NCBI RefSeq assembly: GCF_016905005.1
Contig: NZ_JADIKC010000005.1
Span: 372,001-436,000 of the forward strand
Direction of reading: 5' to 3'
Source: Dyella kyungheensis
Lineage (GTDB): Bacteria; Pseudomonadota; Gammaproteobacteria; Xanthomonadales; Rhodanobacteraceae
Length of the DNA stretch: 64,000 nt
In this document: one piece after another, positions 28,388 through 37,350 of the stretch
How positions within the stretch are numbered: position 1 is the first letter of the stretch
Layout: each line of letters begins with the position of its first letter
Notes under the pieces: model-generated
The model's input: the letters and a program-made list of their open reading frames with translations, nothing else
What the model was told of the DNA's origin: nothing
The model's database searches: none
Translations under genes and position numbers: made by a program

Positions 28388-28790
28388 GACGGTCTCCGGC
28401 GACGAAAGCGTCCCTGCTGCGCAAATCAAGCAAGCGCCGCGCTCCTTTCGGCCGGTCGAGCGCTACCGATGCTGTCTTTCGACCACGTGTCACTCCACGC
28501 AATCCACGATGCACCGGCGAAGCTGCGAGCGCGGTGTCCCCATCGCAACGCTTGACGCAAAAACACCTCGCGGCCTCGCATTGGCTTGAGGCCGCGAACA
28601 TGGGCAGGGCTGGCACCGTGGCCATGATGCGCCAGTGGTCGTGAGTCGTTTGTATGCGCGCGGCCGAAAAACCGATACCAAAGCGGGATAGACGCTGGTT
28701 TGCCGACGGGCGCAGGCTCAGCGGACAGGCGCGCGCTCCGCTGTCCGGTCGCGACGCGCTTTTCTCGGGCGCCAAGGCCAGGACAAGCGC
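28388..28790. other. Intergenic region with a hairpin
   Basis: No gene is supported in these 400 bases. A 10-bp perfect hairpin (TCGCGGCCTC at 28568-28577, GAGGCCGCGA at 28588-28597) is followed on the minus strand by five T residues, which would make it an intrinsic terminator for leftward transcription. No annotated minus-strand gene ends there. Confidence 0.45.
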
Positions 28791-29465
28791 ATGAAGATCC
28801 TCATGGTACTTACTTCGCACGACATCCTCGGCAATACCGGGCGCAAGACCGGTTTTTGGCTGGAGGAGTTTGCCGCGCCTTACTACGTCTTCACCGATCA
28901 AGGTGTCGACGTCACGGTGGTATCGCCCAAGGGCGGCCAGCCCCCGATCGATCCCAAGAGCGACGATCCCGATAACCAGACGCCCGCGCAGACCCGCTTC
29001 AAGGCCGACCCTGCAGCCCTGAAAGTGCTGGCCCATACCAAGCGCCTGGATTCGGTCTCGTCGGAAGATTTCGACACCGTGTTCTATTCCGGCGGCCACG
29101 GCCCGATGTGGGATCTGGCGGAGGATCCGGTGTCGGTCAAGCTGATCGAATCGTTCTACGACAGCGGCAAGCCGGTGGCGACCGTGTGTCACGCGCCGGG
29201 CGTGCTGCGCCACGTGAAGTACCAGGGCCACCCCATCGTCAAGGGCAAGCGCGTGACCGGCTTTACCAATACCGAAGAGGAAGAGGTCCAGTTGACCCAC
29301 GTGGTGCCCTTCCTCGTCGAAGACGAATTGAAACGCCTCGGCGGCCTGTTCGAGAAGAAGGACAATTGGGTGAGCTTCTCCATCATCGACGGCCGCCTGA
29401 TTACCGGCCAGAACCCGGCGTCTTCCACGGAAACGGCGAAGGCCTTGCTCAGCATCATGAAATAG
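28791..29465 (+). CDS. Hsp31-like DJ-1/PfpI-superfamily protein
   Basis: A 224-residue type 1 glutamine amidotransferase-like protein. The nucleophile elbow is Cys133-His134 (ATVCHAPGVL), with the acidic residue in FWLEEFAAP and the GGHGPMWDL loop of the Hsp31/class III subgroup. Such proteins act as glyoxalase III, deglycase or holding chaperones; the FTNTEEEEVQLTHVVPF segment is also typical. It starts at ATG 28791 and is followed after 44 bp by a thioredoxin-like gene on the same strand, suggesting an oxidative or carbonyl-stress unit. Confidence 0.92.
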   Translation: MKILMVLTSHDILGNTGRKTGFWLEEFAAPYYVFTDQGVDVTVVSPKGGQPPIDPKSDDPDNQTPAQTRFKADPAALKVLAHTKRLDSVSSEDFDTVFYSGGHGPMWDLAEDPVSVKLIESFYDSGKPVATVCHAPGVLRHVKYQGHPIVKGKRVTGFTNTEEEEVQLTHVVPFLVEDELKRLGGLFEKKDNWVSFSIIDGRLITGQNPASSTETAKALLSIMK

Positions 29466-29509
29466 CCGCGCGCCGGTGGCTTGCGTGCCGGCGGGGGAAG
29501 ACGGTCGCC

Positions 29510-30598
29510 ATGAAGACAAGTGGATTCGCGCGGATCGCCCTGGCTGTTCTGGCATGGGGAGTCCTTGTGACCGTGCATGCTGGCGAAAAGGTGGCTTCCT
29601 CGCCGACGGTCAGTGCGATCGAGTTGCCGCGGGAGGGCAAATTTCCCTCGCTCGACGGCGCCGTCGCCTGGCTCCATTCGCCACCGCTCACGCCGCAGGG
29701 CCTGCGCGGAAGGGTGGTGCTGGTCGACTTCTGGACGTACTCGTGCATCAACTCGATACGCCAGCTTCCCTATATCCGTGCATGGGCCAGGAAATACAGC
29801 AGCCAAGGCCTGGTGGTGATCGGCGTGCATGCGCCCGAGTTTGCCTTCGAGCGGAATATCGACAACGTGACCAGGGCCGTCGATGCACTGAGATTCGGCG
29901 AGCCCGTGGCCACGGCAGTCGACAGCCGCCACGCGGTCTGGCTTGCCTTCAACAACGAATACTGGCCGGCGCTGTACTTCATCGATGCGAAGGGCCAGAT
30001 CCGCCACCATGTGTTCGGCGAAGGCGAGTACGACACGTCGGAACGGGTCATCCAGCAATTGCTGGCCGAAGCGGGTGCGACGAACGTCAGCCGGGATCTC
30101 GTTGCCGTCGATGCGCGCGGCGTGGAGGCTGCTCCCGACTGGCAGGACATGCAATCGCCGGAGACCTATATCGGTTCGGAACGGCGGGCCAATTTCGCAT
30201 CCACCGGTGCCGGCCTGTTCAGTGGGCGCAGCCATTTCGCGGCGCCCGACCGATTGACGCTCAACCACTGGGCGCTGGTCGGCGACTGGAGCGTGGGAAA
30301 GCAGTCCGCGGTGCTGCATGAAGCGGGCGGACACATCGCGTATCGCTTCCACGCGCGCGATCTTCATCTGGTGATGGCGCCGGCGACAGTAGGGGCATCC
30401 GTGCGATTTCGCGTCACGCTCGATGGAAAGCCGCCGGCCGCCGCCCATGGCCTCGACGTGGACGAGCAGGGCATCGGCACGTTGTCCGAACCACGCATGT
30501 ATCAGCTGATACGCCAACCGATGCCGGTCTCCGATCGCGTGTTCGATATCGAGTTTCTCGACCCGGGCGCCGAGGCGTTCGTGTTCACGTTTGGCTGA
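29510..30598 (+). CDS. Exported DipZ-type thioredoxin-like protein with CxxS site
   Basis: A 362-residue exported protein with a signal peptide (about 1-24, ending VTVHAG). Residues 60-200 form a redoxin/thioredoxin-like domain (VVLVDFWTYSCINSIRQLPY) of the DipZ/YneN type. The usual CxxC is Cys79-Ile-Asn-Ser82, so the second Cys is lost and only monothiol chemistry is possible. The C-terminal part (about 225-362) is the beta-rich DipZ C-terminal domain. It lies in the periplasm and may have an isomerase or non-redox role. It follows the Hsp31-like gene in the same direction. Confidence 0.88.
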   Translation: MKTSGFARIALAVLAWGVLVTVHAGEKVASSPTVSAIELPREGKFPSLDGAVAWLHSPPLTPQGLRGRVVLVDFWTYSCINSIRQLPYIRAWARKYSSQGLVVIGVHAPEFAFERNIDNVTRAVDALRFGEPVATAVDSRHAVWLAFNNEYWPALYFIDAKGQIRHHVFGEGEYDTSERVIQQLLAEAGATNVSRDLVAVDARGVEAAPDWQDMQSPETYIGSERRANFASTGAGLFSGRSHFAAPDRLTLNHWALVGDWSVGKQSAVLHEAGGHIAYRFHARDLHLVMAPATVGASVRFRVTLDGKPPAAAHGLDVDEQGIGTLSEPRMYQLIRQPMPVSDRVFDIEFLDPGAEAFVFTFG

Positions 30599-30609
30599 GC
30601 AACGCCGCG

Positions 30610-31095
30610 CTAATGACTGCGTGGATCATCCTTGGCATCGACATATTCGATACCGAGCGGGCCATAACCTGAAACCTGGGTCACGTATTCGCCGGACTTG
30701 GCCCAGTGAAAGTGCGGCGTATTGCCGGGCAACACGATCACGCTGCCGGGGCCGTAGGCGACCAGTTTGGATTCGTCGAAAGTCTTGCCCAGCCCGATGT
30801 AGAACACACCCGAAATCACCGTGTAGATGCGGTCTTCCGGATGCGTATGCGGCATCAGCTTGACGCCGGCAGGCACTTTGACTCGCTCGACGTAGGGGCC
30901 TGCCTTCTTGGGATCGCCCACCAGCACGGCAAGGCGCGCTTCGGCAGGGAAGGCGGGAAACGGCGCCCATTGAACGTCTTCCGGCAGCACGGCGCCGAAG
31001 CTCTTTACGGGCAGTCCGCCGCCCACGGCCAGCATGGGCGTCAGCCACGCCGCGGCGATCGCCACGGCGGCAACGACAGCTCTCGAACGAGACAT
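30610..31095 (-). CDS. Exported cupin-domain protein
   Basis: A 161-residue protein starting at ATG 31093-31095 behind GGAAGAG, with a signal peptide (about 1-28). The cupin barrel contains the first motif LMPHTHPEDRIYTVISGVFY (His, His, Glu/Asp-type ligands) and the second motif LPGNTPHFHWAKSG. Metal binding is likely; the reaction is unknown. It converges with the thioredoxin-like gene, 11 bp apart. Confidence 0.9.
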   Translation of the reverse strand: MSRSRAVVAAVAIAAAWLTPMLAVGGGLPVKSFGAVLPEDVQWAPFPAFPAEARLAVLVGDPKKAGPYVERVKVPAGVKLMPHTHPEDRIYTVISGVFYIGLGKTFDESKLVAYGPGSVIVLPGNTPHFHWAKSGEYVTQVSGYGPLGIEYVDAKDDPRSH

Positions 31096-31201
31096 GGCCT
31101 GCGCTCTTCCCGCTTCGCGAAGGACGATGGTAGTCACAAGCCAGCCGGGAAAAACATTCCCCTTTGGTAGCGGCGCGAGCGTGTGGTCGCGCCGCTCGCT
31201 G

Positions 31202-32188
31202 TCAGAGACTCACGCCCAGCATGCGCTCGCTCAGCATCCACAGGCGTTCCGCTGCCACGGGATCGACCGCCCAGGGACGAACGCCTGAGGCGATGCTGGC
31301 ACTGCCCGGCACGGTGACATCTTCCTCAGGTGCCAGCACCGCGATGTCGCAGTCCTCGCAATAGACGCCACCGAGGCCGTCGAGTTGCGCACTGGTGGCA
31401 GCCCAAACGCTGGTCGCCGCACCTTGCGAGGGGCTCTTCAAGCCGCGTGCCAGGTCGACCACGGGTTGACCGTGTTCGTCCAGCGCACCGATCTTCTGCA
31501 ATTCTTCCGCGCTCATGTGCCGCGCGAGGTCGGTCACGATGCGGCCCGGATGGACCGAGAACGCCCGTACGCCGCGAGACTTGCCGCGCGCATCCAGCTC
31601 CACGGCGAACAGTGCGTTGGCCGTCTTGGACTGGCCGTAGGCGATCCACCGGTCGTACTCGCGCCGTTCGAAATTCGGATCGTCGATATCGACCGTCGCA
31701 TAACGATGGCCCAGCGACGAAAGAGCGATCACGCGTGCGCCATGCGCGCCGACCAGGGCGGGCCACAGTCGCGCGGTGAGCTGGAAGTGGCCCAGGTGAT
31801 TGGTGGCGAATTGCAGCTCGAATCCGCGTGCATCGCGCGTCAGCGGGCAAGCCATCACACCAGCGCTGTTGATGAGGAAGTGCAGGGGCTGGCCGGACGC
31901 CAGATAGCCTGCGGCGAATGCATTGATGGAAGCGGGCGAAGTCAGATCCATCGTCGCCAGTTCGACATCGAGACCGTCCAGCGCGGCGCGCGCTTTTTGT
32001 GCGTCGCGCGCCGGCACGATCACGCGCGCGCCGGCCGCGCGCAGCGCACGCGCGGTCTCCGTGCCGATGCCCGAATAGCCACCGGTGACGATGGCGGTCT
32101 TGCCGGAAAGATCGATACCGGCGAGCACGTCGTCGGCACGGGTGGCCGGGCCATAGCCCGAGCCGAGGGGAGTTTGCGGAGAAGGCAT
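31202..32188 (-). CDS. Short-chain dehydrogenase/reductase
   Basis: A 328-residue classical SDR. The nucleotide-binding motif is TGGYSGIG (about residues 35-42), followed by NSAGVM (NAG-type motif with Ser), the catalytic Ser region VIALSSLGHR, and Tyr/Lys in YGQSKTAN. The family (retinol/protochlorophyllide reductase-like SDRs) oxidises or reduces alcohols and ketones with NAD(P). It is divergent from an AraC-type regulator 76 bp away, which probably controls it. Confidence 0.93.
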   Translation of the reverse strand: MPSPQTPLGSGYGPATRADDVLAGIDLSGKTAIVTGGYSGIGTETARALRAAGARVIVPARDAQKARAALDGLDVELATMDLTSPASINAFAAGYLASGQPLHFLINSAGVMACPLTRDARGFELQFATNHLGHFQLTARLWPALVGAHGARVIALSSLGHRYATVDIDDPNFERREYDRWIAYGQSKTANALFAVELDARGKSRGVRAFSVHPGRIVTDLARHMSAEELQKIGALDEHGQPVVDLARGLKSPSQGAATSVWAATSAQLDGLGGVYCEDCDIAVLAPEEDVTVPGSASIASGVRPWAVDPVAAERLWMLSERMLGVSL

Positions 32189-32264
32189 GAAAGGGGTCCT
32201 GGAGGAGTAAATACCAGCCTAGGCCCGCCGGGACGTACGATGAATACTTGAAAATCCCTATTTC

Positions 32265-33257
32265 ATGCGCAATCGTTCAAGCATGCGGGACGATCCTCTC
32301 TCCGACGTACTCAAGCTGGCCGATGTCCAATCGCTGATGTCGGGCGGTTTCGCGGCATCCGGCGACTGGGCCATCCGCTTTCCCGCGCCCGACAAGATCA
32401 AGTTCTTTGCCGCCGTGCGTGGTGCCTGCTGGCTGCAGTTGGATGGCGAAGCAGGCCCGGTGCGGATGGCGTCGGGCGACGTGATCCTGCTGTCTGCCCA
32501 ACGCAGCTTCGTGCTGGCAAGCCACCTGGAGACCGTGCCGGTGGATGCGCACGCGTTGTTTGCGGGGCGTGTCGACCCGATCGTCGGCGTGAATGGAGCG
32601 ACGCGGGAGAATGCCGAGGTGTTGCAGATCGGTGGTCACGTGCGCCTGCATCCGGATTATGGCGCGCTATTGGCCGATGTCTTGCCGCCCTTGATCCATG
32701 TGCAAGGTTCGGCGGTCGAAGCGCAGGCCTTGCGTTGGATCCTCGATCAATTGATGCACGAGCGTGAAGACCTGCCCGGATCGGGGCTGGCCACGGTGCA
32801 GCTGGGGCACCTGCTTTTCATCCAGGTCCTGCGCGCCCACCTGGCCACGGGCGGAGTGTTGCGCGCGGGCTGGTTGCGTGCGGCGACCGATGCGCGGCTC
32901 GCGCCGGCTTTGCGATTGATCCACGGCGAGCCCGGACGCGCATGGCGGCTCGATCAAATGGCCAGGGCGTGCGCCATGTCGCGCACCAGCTTCGCCTTGC
33001 ACTTCAAGAACGTGGCCGGCGAAGCGCCGCTGTCATACCTGGCGCGCTGGCGCATGCGCCTGGCCGAGCACGCCTTGCGCCGTGGCGATGCGCCACTGGC
33101 CACCCTGGCGGAAACGCTGGGCTATGCCTCCGAGAGCGCATTCAGTCACGCGTTCAAGCGCATCGTGGGTGTATCGCCGAAGCGCTACGGCGCCAACGCG
33201 CGCGCCGCCCATGATTCGGGCGATGCCGACGAAACAGAAATCGAGGATGTGTTGTAG
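32265..33257 (+). CDS. AraC-family regulator with cupin-type sensor (AraC_binding_2-like)
   Basis: A 330-residue regulator (an internal ATG at 32283 is an alternative start). The N-terminal half is a cupin-like ligand domain (FPAPDKIKFFAAVRGACWLQ and the GDVILLSAQRSFVLAS turn). The C-terminal half has two helix-turn-helix units (about 225-315: RLDQMARACAMSRTSFALHF and TLAETLGYASESAFSHAFKR), ending with the GVSPKRY signature. Divergence from the SDR gene across a 76-bp gap suggests it activates that gene. Confidence 0.93.
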   Translation: MRNRSSMRDDPLSDVLKLADVQSLMSGGFAASGDWAIRFPAPDKIKFFAAVRGACWLQLDGEAGPVRMASGDVILLSAQRSFVLASHLETVPVDAHALFAGRVDPIVGVNGATRENAEVLQIGGHVRLHPDYGALLADVLPPLIHVQGSAVEAQALRWILDQLMHEREDLPGSGLATVQLGHLLFIQVLRAHLATGGVLRAGWLRAATDARLAPALRLIHGEPGRAWRLDQMARACAMSRTSFALHFKNVAGEAPLSYLARWRMRLAEHALRRGDAPLATLAETLGYASESAFSHAFKRIVGVSPKRYGANARAAHDSGDADETEIEDVL

Positions 33258-33262
33258 CGCGC

Positions 33263-34009
33263 TTAGCGGTCGGCTGCGGGCGCGGCCCTGAACGTCACCA
33301 CCAGCACATCGCGAAACGCGGGCTCGTCGGCCACCAGCGGCAACACCGGGGTGACGCCGTGGAACACGCTGGGATCGTGGATCAGTGCGGCATCCAGCGG
33401 ATGCGTTAGGGTGAAGTCGCCGAGCAGCCGGCCATCCGGTGCATGGATGGTGGTGGTGCCGCTCGCGATGTTGCGGCGATTGACCAGCAGTACCAGTACA
33501 TAGTCGACGCCGTCGCGATGGCTGCCTTCCGGCGTCGGTTCGCCGGCAGCGCTGGCCGTGGCTTCGATGCGGAACTGGTGCACTTCGATGTGCCAGCGCG
33601 CGACCGTGGGTGCCAGCGATCCGAAGAACGCGTGGCAGAAGTCGAGGATGCTGCGCAAGGTCTCACCATGCACGACGGCTTCGGTGATGGGCTCGAACCA
33701 GCGCTCGATGTCGCCCTGCAACGCGTTGTACTGCAGCGATTGAAAATGCGGCTGATGAGGCTCCGTCGTGACGACACCGTGCGCAGCGGCCGAGAACGTG
33801 GCATGACGCCTGCGGCGAGCCCGCCCCTTGGCGGCTAGGTACTGATCGGGCGCCAGCTGGTTCCAGCTCTCGGCAAAGTCGCTCCAGTCCGACAACCCGC
33901 CGGACGAGGCCAGCAACGGACGCATCGTGTCGGCGGGAGCAAAAGCGAATCCATCGAGCCGCATTTCGTTGAGCAGCGGCGAAGCAGGCAGTTCGGCGAG
34001 ATTGTGCAT
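33263..34009 (-). CDS. 2-oxoglutarate/Fe(II) dioxygenase (PF10014-like)
   Basis: A 248-residue jelly-roll oxygenase. The likely iron ligands are His and Asp in GSHRDGVDYV and a distal His in VFHGVTPVLP, with a basic residue for 2-oxoglutarate in LVVTFRAAP. This layout matches the 2OG-Fe dioxygenase family that includes amino-acid hydroxylases such as isoleucine dioxygenase. The substrate cannot be assigned. It converges on the AraC-type gene, 5 bp apart. Confidence 0.87.
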   Translation of the reverse strand: MHNLAELPASPLLNEMRLDGFAFAPADTMRPLLASSGGLSDWSDFAESWNQLAPDQYLAAKGRARRRRHATFSAAAHGVVTTEPHQPHFQSLQYNALQGDIERWFEPITEAVVHGETLRSILDFCHAFFGSLAPTVARWHIEVHQFRIEATASAAGEPTPEGSHRDGVDYVLVLLVNRRNIASGTTTIHAPDGRLLGDFTLTHPLDAALIHDPSVFHGVTPVLPLVADEPAFRDVLVVTFRAAPAADR

Positions 34010-34078
34010 GCGTGCATGATAGGCGATCTTGGCCTCGCTCCGCTGAGACTGTTCGGCCGGCCTGCGCCCTGGCGTGGT

Positions 34079-34984
34079 TTATTCCTTCTTGATCGGGTGC
34101 CCGCCAAATTCATTGCGCATGGCTGACAGCAACTTGTCGGAGAAGGAATCCTTGTCGCGCGAACGCAAACGCTCGATCAACGACTGCGTGATGACCGGTG
34201 CAGGCACATTGAGTTCGATCGCTTCATCGACCGTCCATCGGCCTTCGCCCGAATCGGCGACGTAGGGCGCGATGCCAGACATGTCGGGATTCTTCTTCAA
34301 GGCATCGGCGGTGAGATCGAGCAGCCACGAGCGGACCACGCTGCCGTAGCGCCAGATCTCGGCTACCTGCTGCAGGTCGATGGCGAACTCGGTCTTGTGG
34401 CGCAGGATGGAGAAGCCTTCGGCGTACGCCTGCATCATTCCGTACTCGATGCCGTTGTGAACCATCTTGGCGAAATGGCCCGCACCCGCCGGGCCCACGC
34501 GCGCCCAGCCGCGATCCTTGGTTGGCGCCAGCGATTCGAAGATCGGGCGCATGCGTTCGACCGCTGCCTCATCGCCGCCGATCATCAGGCTGTAGCCTTC
34601 CTCCAGGCCCCAGATGCCGCCGCTGGTGCCGCTGTCGATATAGGCGATGTCGCGCTCTGCAAAGCGTGCCGCGCGGCGCATGCTGTCCTTGTAGAACGAA
34701 TTGCCGCCGTCGATGATCGTATCCCCCGCTTGAAGCAACGGCAGCAGCGCATCGAGGCTGGCGTCAGTCGCCGCACCTGCCGGTACCATCAGCCACAGCG
34801 TGCGCGGCGAGGGCAGGGCGGCGACGAGTGCGGTCAAAGAATCCGCCGATTGAGCGCCCTTGCTCTGCAGGTCGTTCCTCGCGGCGGCCTGGGGATCGAA
34901 CCCCACGACCTGGTGCCCGTCCTTCATCAGGCGCTGAGCCATGTTGGCCCCCATCCTGCCCAAGCCGATCATGCCGAGTTTCAT
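34079..34984 (-). CDS. gnd: 6-phosphogluconate dehydrogenase, decarboxylating (short NAD type)
   Basis: A 301-residue enzyme starting at ATG 34982-34984 behind GAAGGAAG. The Rossmann motif is GLGRMGANMA (about 7-16). The substrate-binding GTSGGIWG and catalytic Lys/Asn in KMVHNGIEYGMMQ follow. The length is that of the short GntZ/YqeC-type enzymes rather than the 470-residue Gnd. It oxidises 6-phosphogluconate to ribulose 5-phosphate and CO2 in the pentose phosphate pathway. It is divergent from the DHA2 transporter. Confidence 0.94.
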   Translation of the reverse strand: MKLGMIGLGRMGANMAQRLMKDGHQVVGFDPQAAARNDLQSKGAQSADSLTALVAALPSPRTLWLMVPAGAATDASLDALLPLLQAGDTIIDGGNSFYKDSMRRAARFAERDIAYIDSGTSGGIWGLEEGYSLMIGGDEAAVERMRPIFESLAPTKDRGWARVGPAGAGHFAKMVHNGIEYGMMQAYAEGFSILRHKTEFAIDLQQVAEIWRYGSVVRSWLLDLTADALKKNPDMSGIAPYVADSGEGRWTVDEAIELNVPAPVITQSLIERLRSRDKDSFSDKLLSAMRNEFGGHPIKKE

Positions 34985-35148
34985 GGTGCTTCCTTCAAGG
35001 GAGTGGAGTGGCAACGCAGGGTTGCAAGCGTGCATGGTGACTGCCGGACAGGCAAGTTCCCGTGAGAGAAAAGCAAACAGGGCGCGCACGATCCCTTGGC
35101 TGCAAAGCGATGTAAGCTCTTGCGAATTCTGCTTCCGCGACGGGTGCC

Positions 35149-36747
35149 ATGAGCCAGATCGGGATGCCTCCCTGCGATAGCGGCGTGATCTTGAGCGCTG
35201 CGACAGCGCAATCGTGCGCCGCCAGGTCGCAGCGCTGGATTCTTCTGGCCGCCATCCTCGGCACCAGCATGGCCTTCATCGACGGCACGGTGGTCAACGT
35301 GGCCTTGCCGGCGATCGAACGGGAAATGGGTGCCAGCACGGCCGATGCGCAGTGGGTGATGGAATCCTATGCGTTGTTCCTCGCGTCCCTGCTGTTGGTC
35401 GGCGGCGTGCTGGGCGATCGCTTCGGCCGCCGTCGCATCTTCATGATCGGCACGGCCTTGTTCACGCTCGCCTCGGTCGCTTGCGCCTGTTCGACCACGG
35501 TGATCCCCTTGATCATCGCCCGCGCCGCGCAAGGCGTCGGCGCGGCATTGCTGGTGCCCGGCAGCCTGGCGCTGATCAGCGCCAATTTCGCGGCCACGCA
35601 GCGTGGTGCGGCGATCGGCACCTGGTCCGCCTGCAGCGGCATCACGGCGGCCATTGGACCGGTGATCGGCGGTTTCCTGGTCGACCACTACTCGTGGATT
35701 TGGGCCTTCCTGGTCAATGCGCCGGTGGGCCTCGTGCTGCTGTGGATATGCGCCAGGAAAGTGCCGGAAAGCCGTGGACAGGTCGGCCGCCGGATTGACG
35801 TGAGAGGCGCAAGTCTGGTCACGCTGGGTCTCGCTGGCGTGGTGTATGCACTTATCGAGGCACCGTCGCGAGGCTGGTCGGCGGGCGAAGTATGGATGGC
35901 GGCTGCGATGGGCATGCTCGGCTTGCTGCTGTTCGTGCGCGAAGAAGCGCGCAGCGCCGGGCCGATGTTGCCGTTGACCTTGTTCCACGAACGCAATTTC
36001 GCGGGCGCTAACGTGCTCACCTTGCTGCTCTATGCCGCACTGGGAGGCAGCCTGTTCTTTTTGCCGTTGAACCTGATCCAGGTGCAGGGCTATGGCGCCA
36101 CCGAAGCGGGCGCGGCACTGTTGCCGTTCATCGCCATCATGTTCGCGCTGTCTCGTTGGGCAGGCGGCCTGGTGGACCGGTTTGGTTCGCGCCCGCCGCT
36201 GATCGTGGGGCCGTTGATCGCGGCGGTGGGCTTCGCGCTGTTTGCGTGGCCATCCGTCGGCGGCAGCTACTGGACAGCGTTCTTTCCAGCGATCTGCATC
36301 CTCGGACTGGGCATGAGCATCACGGTGGCGCCATTGACCACCACGGTGATGAACGCCGTCGGCGAAGAGCGGGCTGGGACGGCGTCGGGTGTGAACAACG
36401 CCGTCTCCCGCACCGGGCCGCTGCTGGCGATTGCCTTGTTCGGCATGCTGTTGACCTTGAGTTTCAACCAGTCGCTGTCGCTTCGGCTAGCCGATGTGCA
36501 CGCGCCGCCGGCATTGGTCGCATCACTGCTTGCGCAACGCGAGAAGCTGGCCGGCATCGTGGTGCCCTCTGGTTATCCCGCGGAGTTGAGGGCCGCGGTG
36601 CGGCAGGCCATCGAGCTGTCCTTCGTCGATGGCTTTCGGCGAGTGATGTGGTTGTCGGCGATGCTGGCCTTGCTCAGTGGCGTGAGCGCCGCGATCCTGA
36701 TTCGAGGCAAGCCGGCATCGCATGCGGTGAATGAGCTGGAGCGGTGA
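35149..36747 (+). CDS. DHA2-family MFS drug efflux transporter
   Basis: A 532-residue protein with 14 predicted membrane helices. Motif A (GDRFGRRRIF) follows helix 2, the DHA2 motif D1 (FIDGTVVNVALPAIE) lies in helix 1 and motif C (GPVIGGFLVDHYSW) in helix 5. This is the EmrB/QacA proton-drug antiporter family of the inner membrane. No membrane-fusion partner or regulator gene lies beside it, so it probably acts alone. Confidence 0.93.
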   Translation: MSQIGMPPCDSGVILSAATAQSCAARSQRWILLAAILGTSMAFIDGTVVNVALPAIEREMGASTADAQWVMESYALFLASLLLVGGVLGDRFGRRRIFMIGTALFTLASVACACSTTVIPLIIARAAQGVGAALLVPGSLALISANFAATQRGAAIGTWSACSGITAAIGPVIGGFLVDHYSWIWAFLVNAPVGLVLLWICARKVPESRGQVGRRIDVRGASLVTLGLAGVVYALIEAPSRGWSAGEVWMAAAMGMLGLLLFVREEARSAGPMLPLTLFHERNFAGANVLTLLLYAALGGSLFFLPLNLIQVQGYGATEAGAALLPFIAIMFALSRWAGGLVDRFGSRPPLIVGPLIAAVGFALFAWPSVGGSYWTAFFPAICILGLGMSITVAPLTTTVMNAVGEERAGTASGVNNAVSRTGPLLAIALFGMLLTLSFNQSLSLRLADVHAPPALVASLLAQREKLAGIVVPSGYPAELRAAVRQAIELSFVDGFRRVMWLSAMLALLSGVSAAILIRGKPASHAVNELER

Positions 36748-36754
36748 GACCCTT

Positions 36755-37219
36755 TCAAACGAGGACCGGACAGCCATAGTCCTTCTCATCGTCGCGTCGA
36801 TGCGCATCGCGCAGTTGCCGCAGCGCGATGCTCAGGCCAATGCGATAGCCGCTACCGATATTGCCGTTGATGATCACCGTGGCCACCGGGGCCCGGTGAA
36901 CGCCGTCGTGTTCCAGTTCCGCGCCAAAAACGTCATGGACTTCGATGTACGGCGCATCCAGGCGGTCGAGTGCATCGACCAGGCCGGCCTCGGGGTGCTC
37001 GCGTGCTTGCCATGCCAACTCGCCGGGATCGAGCAGGACGAATTCGGCACTATCGGCCCTGGCGGCGCACACCTCGCCGACCAGGCCCGGAAGATTGCCG
37101 CAGCCCCTCAGTTCCAGCGTGTGCCCTGCGGCATCGGCCTGCTGTTGGAGCTGCCGCTGCAATTCCTGCGGAAGGGAACAGCCGGAAGTGTGCGGCCCAT
37201 GAACGATCACTATGCTCAC
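36755..37219 (-). CDS. Type II dehydroquinase-like protein lacking active-site residues
   Basis: A 154-residue protein starting at GTG 37217-37219. It aligns along its whole length with type II 3-dehydroquinate dehydratase (AroQ): VIVHGPHT for the VLHGPNLN motif, LLDPGELAW for the NPGAYTH motif, PYIEVHDVFG for the EVH motif and GNIGSGYRIGLSIAL for the GLGxxGYxLAL motif. The lid loop with the catalytic Arg and Tyr is deleted, and the NPGAYTH Asn and His are changed. Only the EVH His is clearly retained. It is therefore unlikely to be a working dehydratase and may have a new role. It converges on the transporter gene, 7 bp apart. Confidence 0.75.
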   Translation of the reverse strand: MSIVIVHGPHTSGCSLPQELQRQLQQQADAAGHTLELRGCGNLPGLVGEVCAARADSAEFVLLDPGELAWQAREHPEAGLVDALDRLDAPYIEVHDVFGAELEHDGVHRAPVATVIINGNIGSGYRIGLSIALRQLRDAHRRDDEKDYGCPVLV

Positions 37220-37350
37220 GCGTCATGCCCATCATCGCCCGTTGGAGCGGATGCGACATGCTGCTTCCATTCGCCGTAAAAGTGCTGCAGGGAAATGGCG
37301 TCGCGGCGTAAATTTTCTGGCAGAGACATGGAGTGGCGGGCAGGTGTCCG

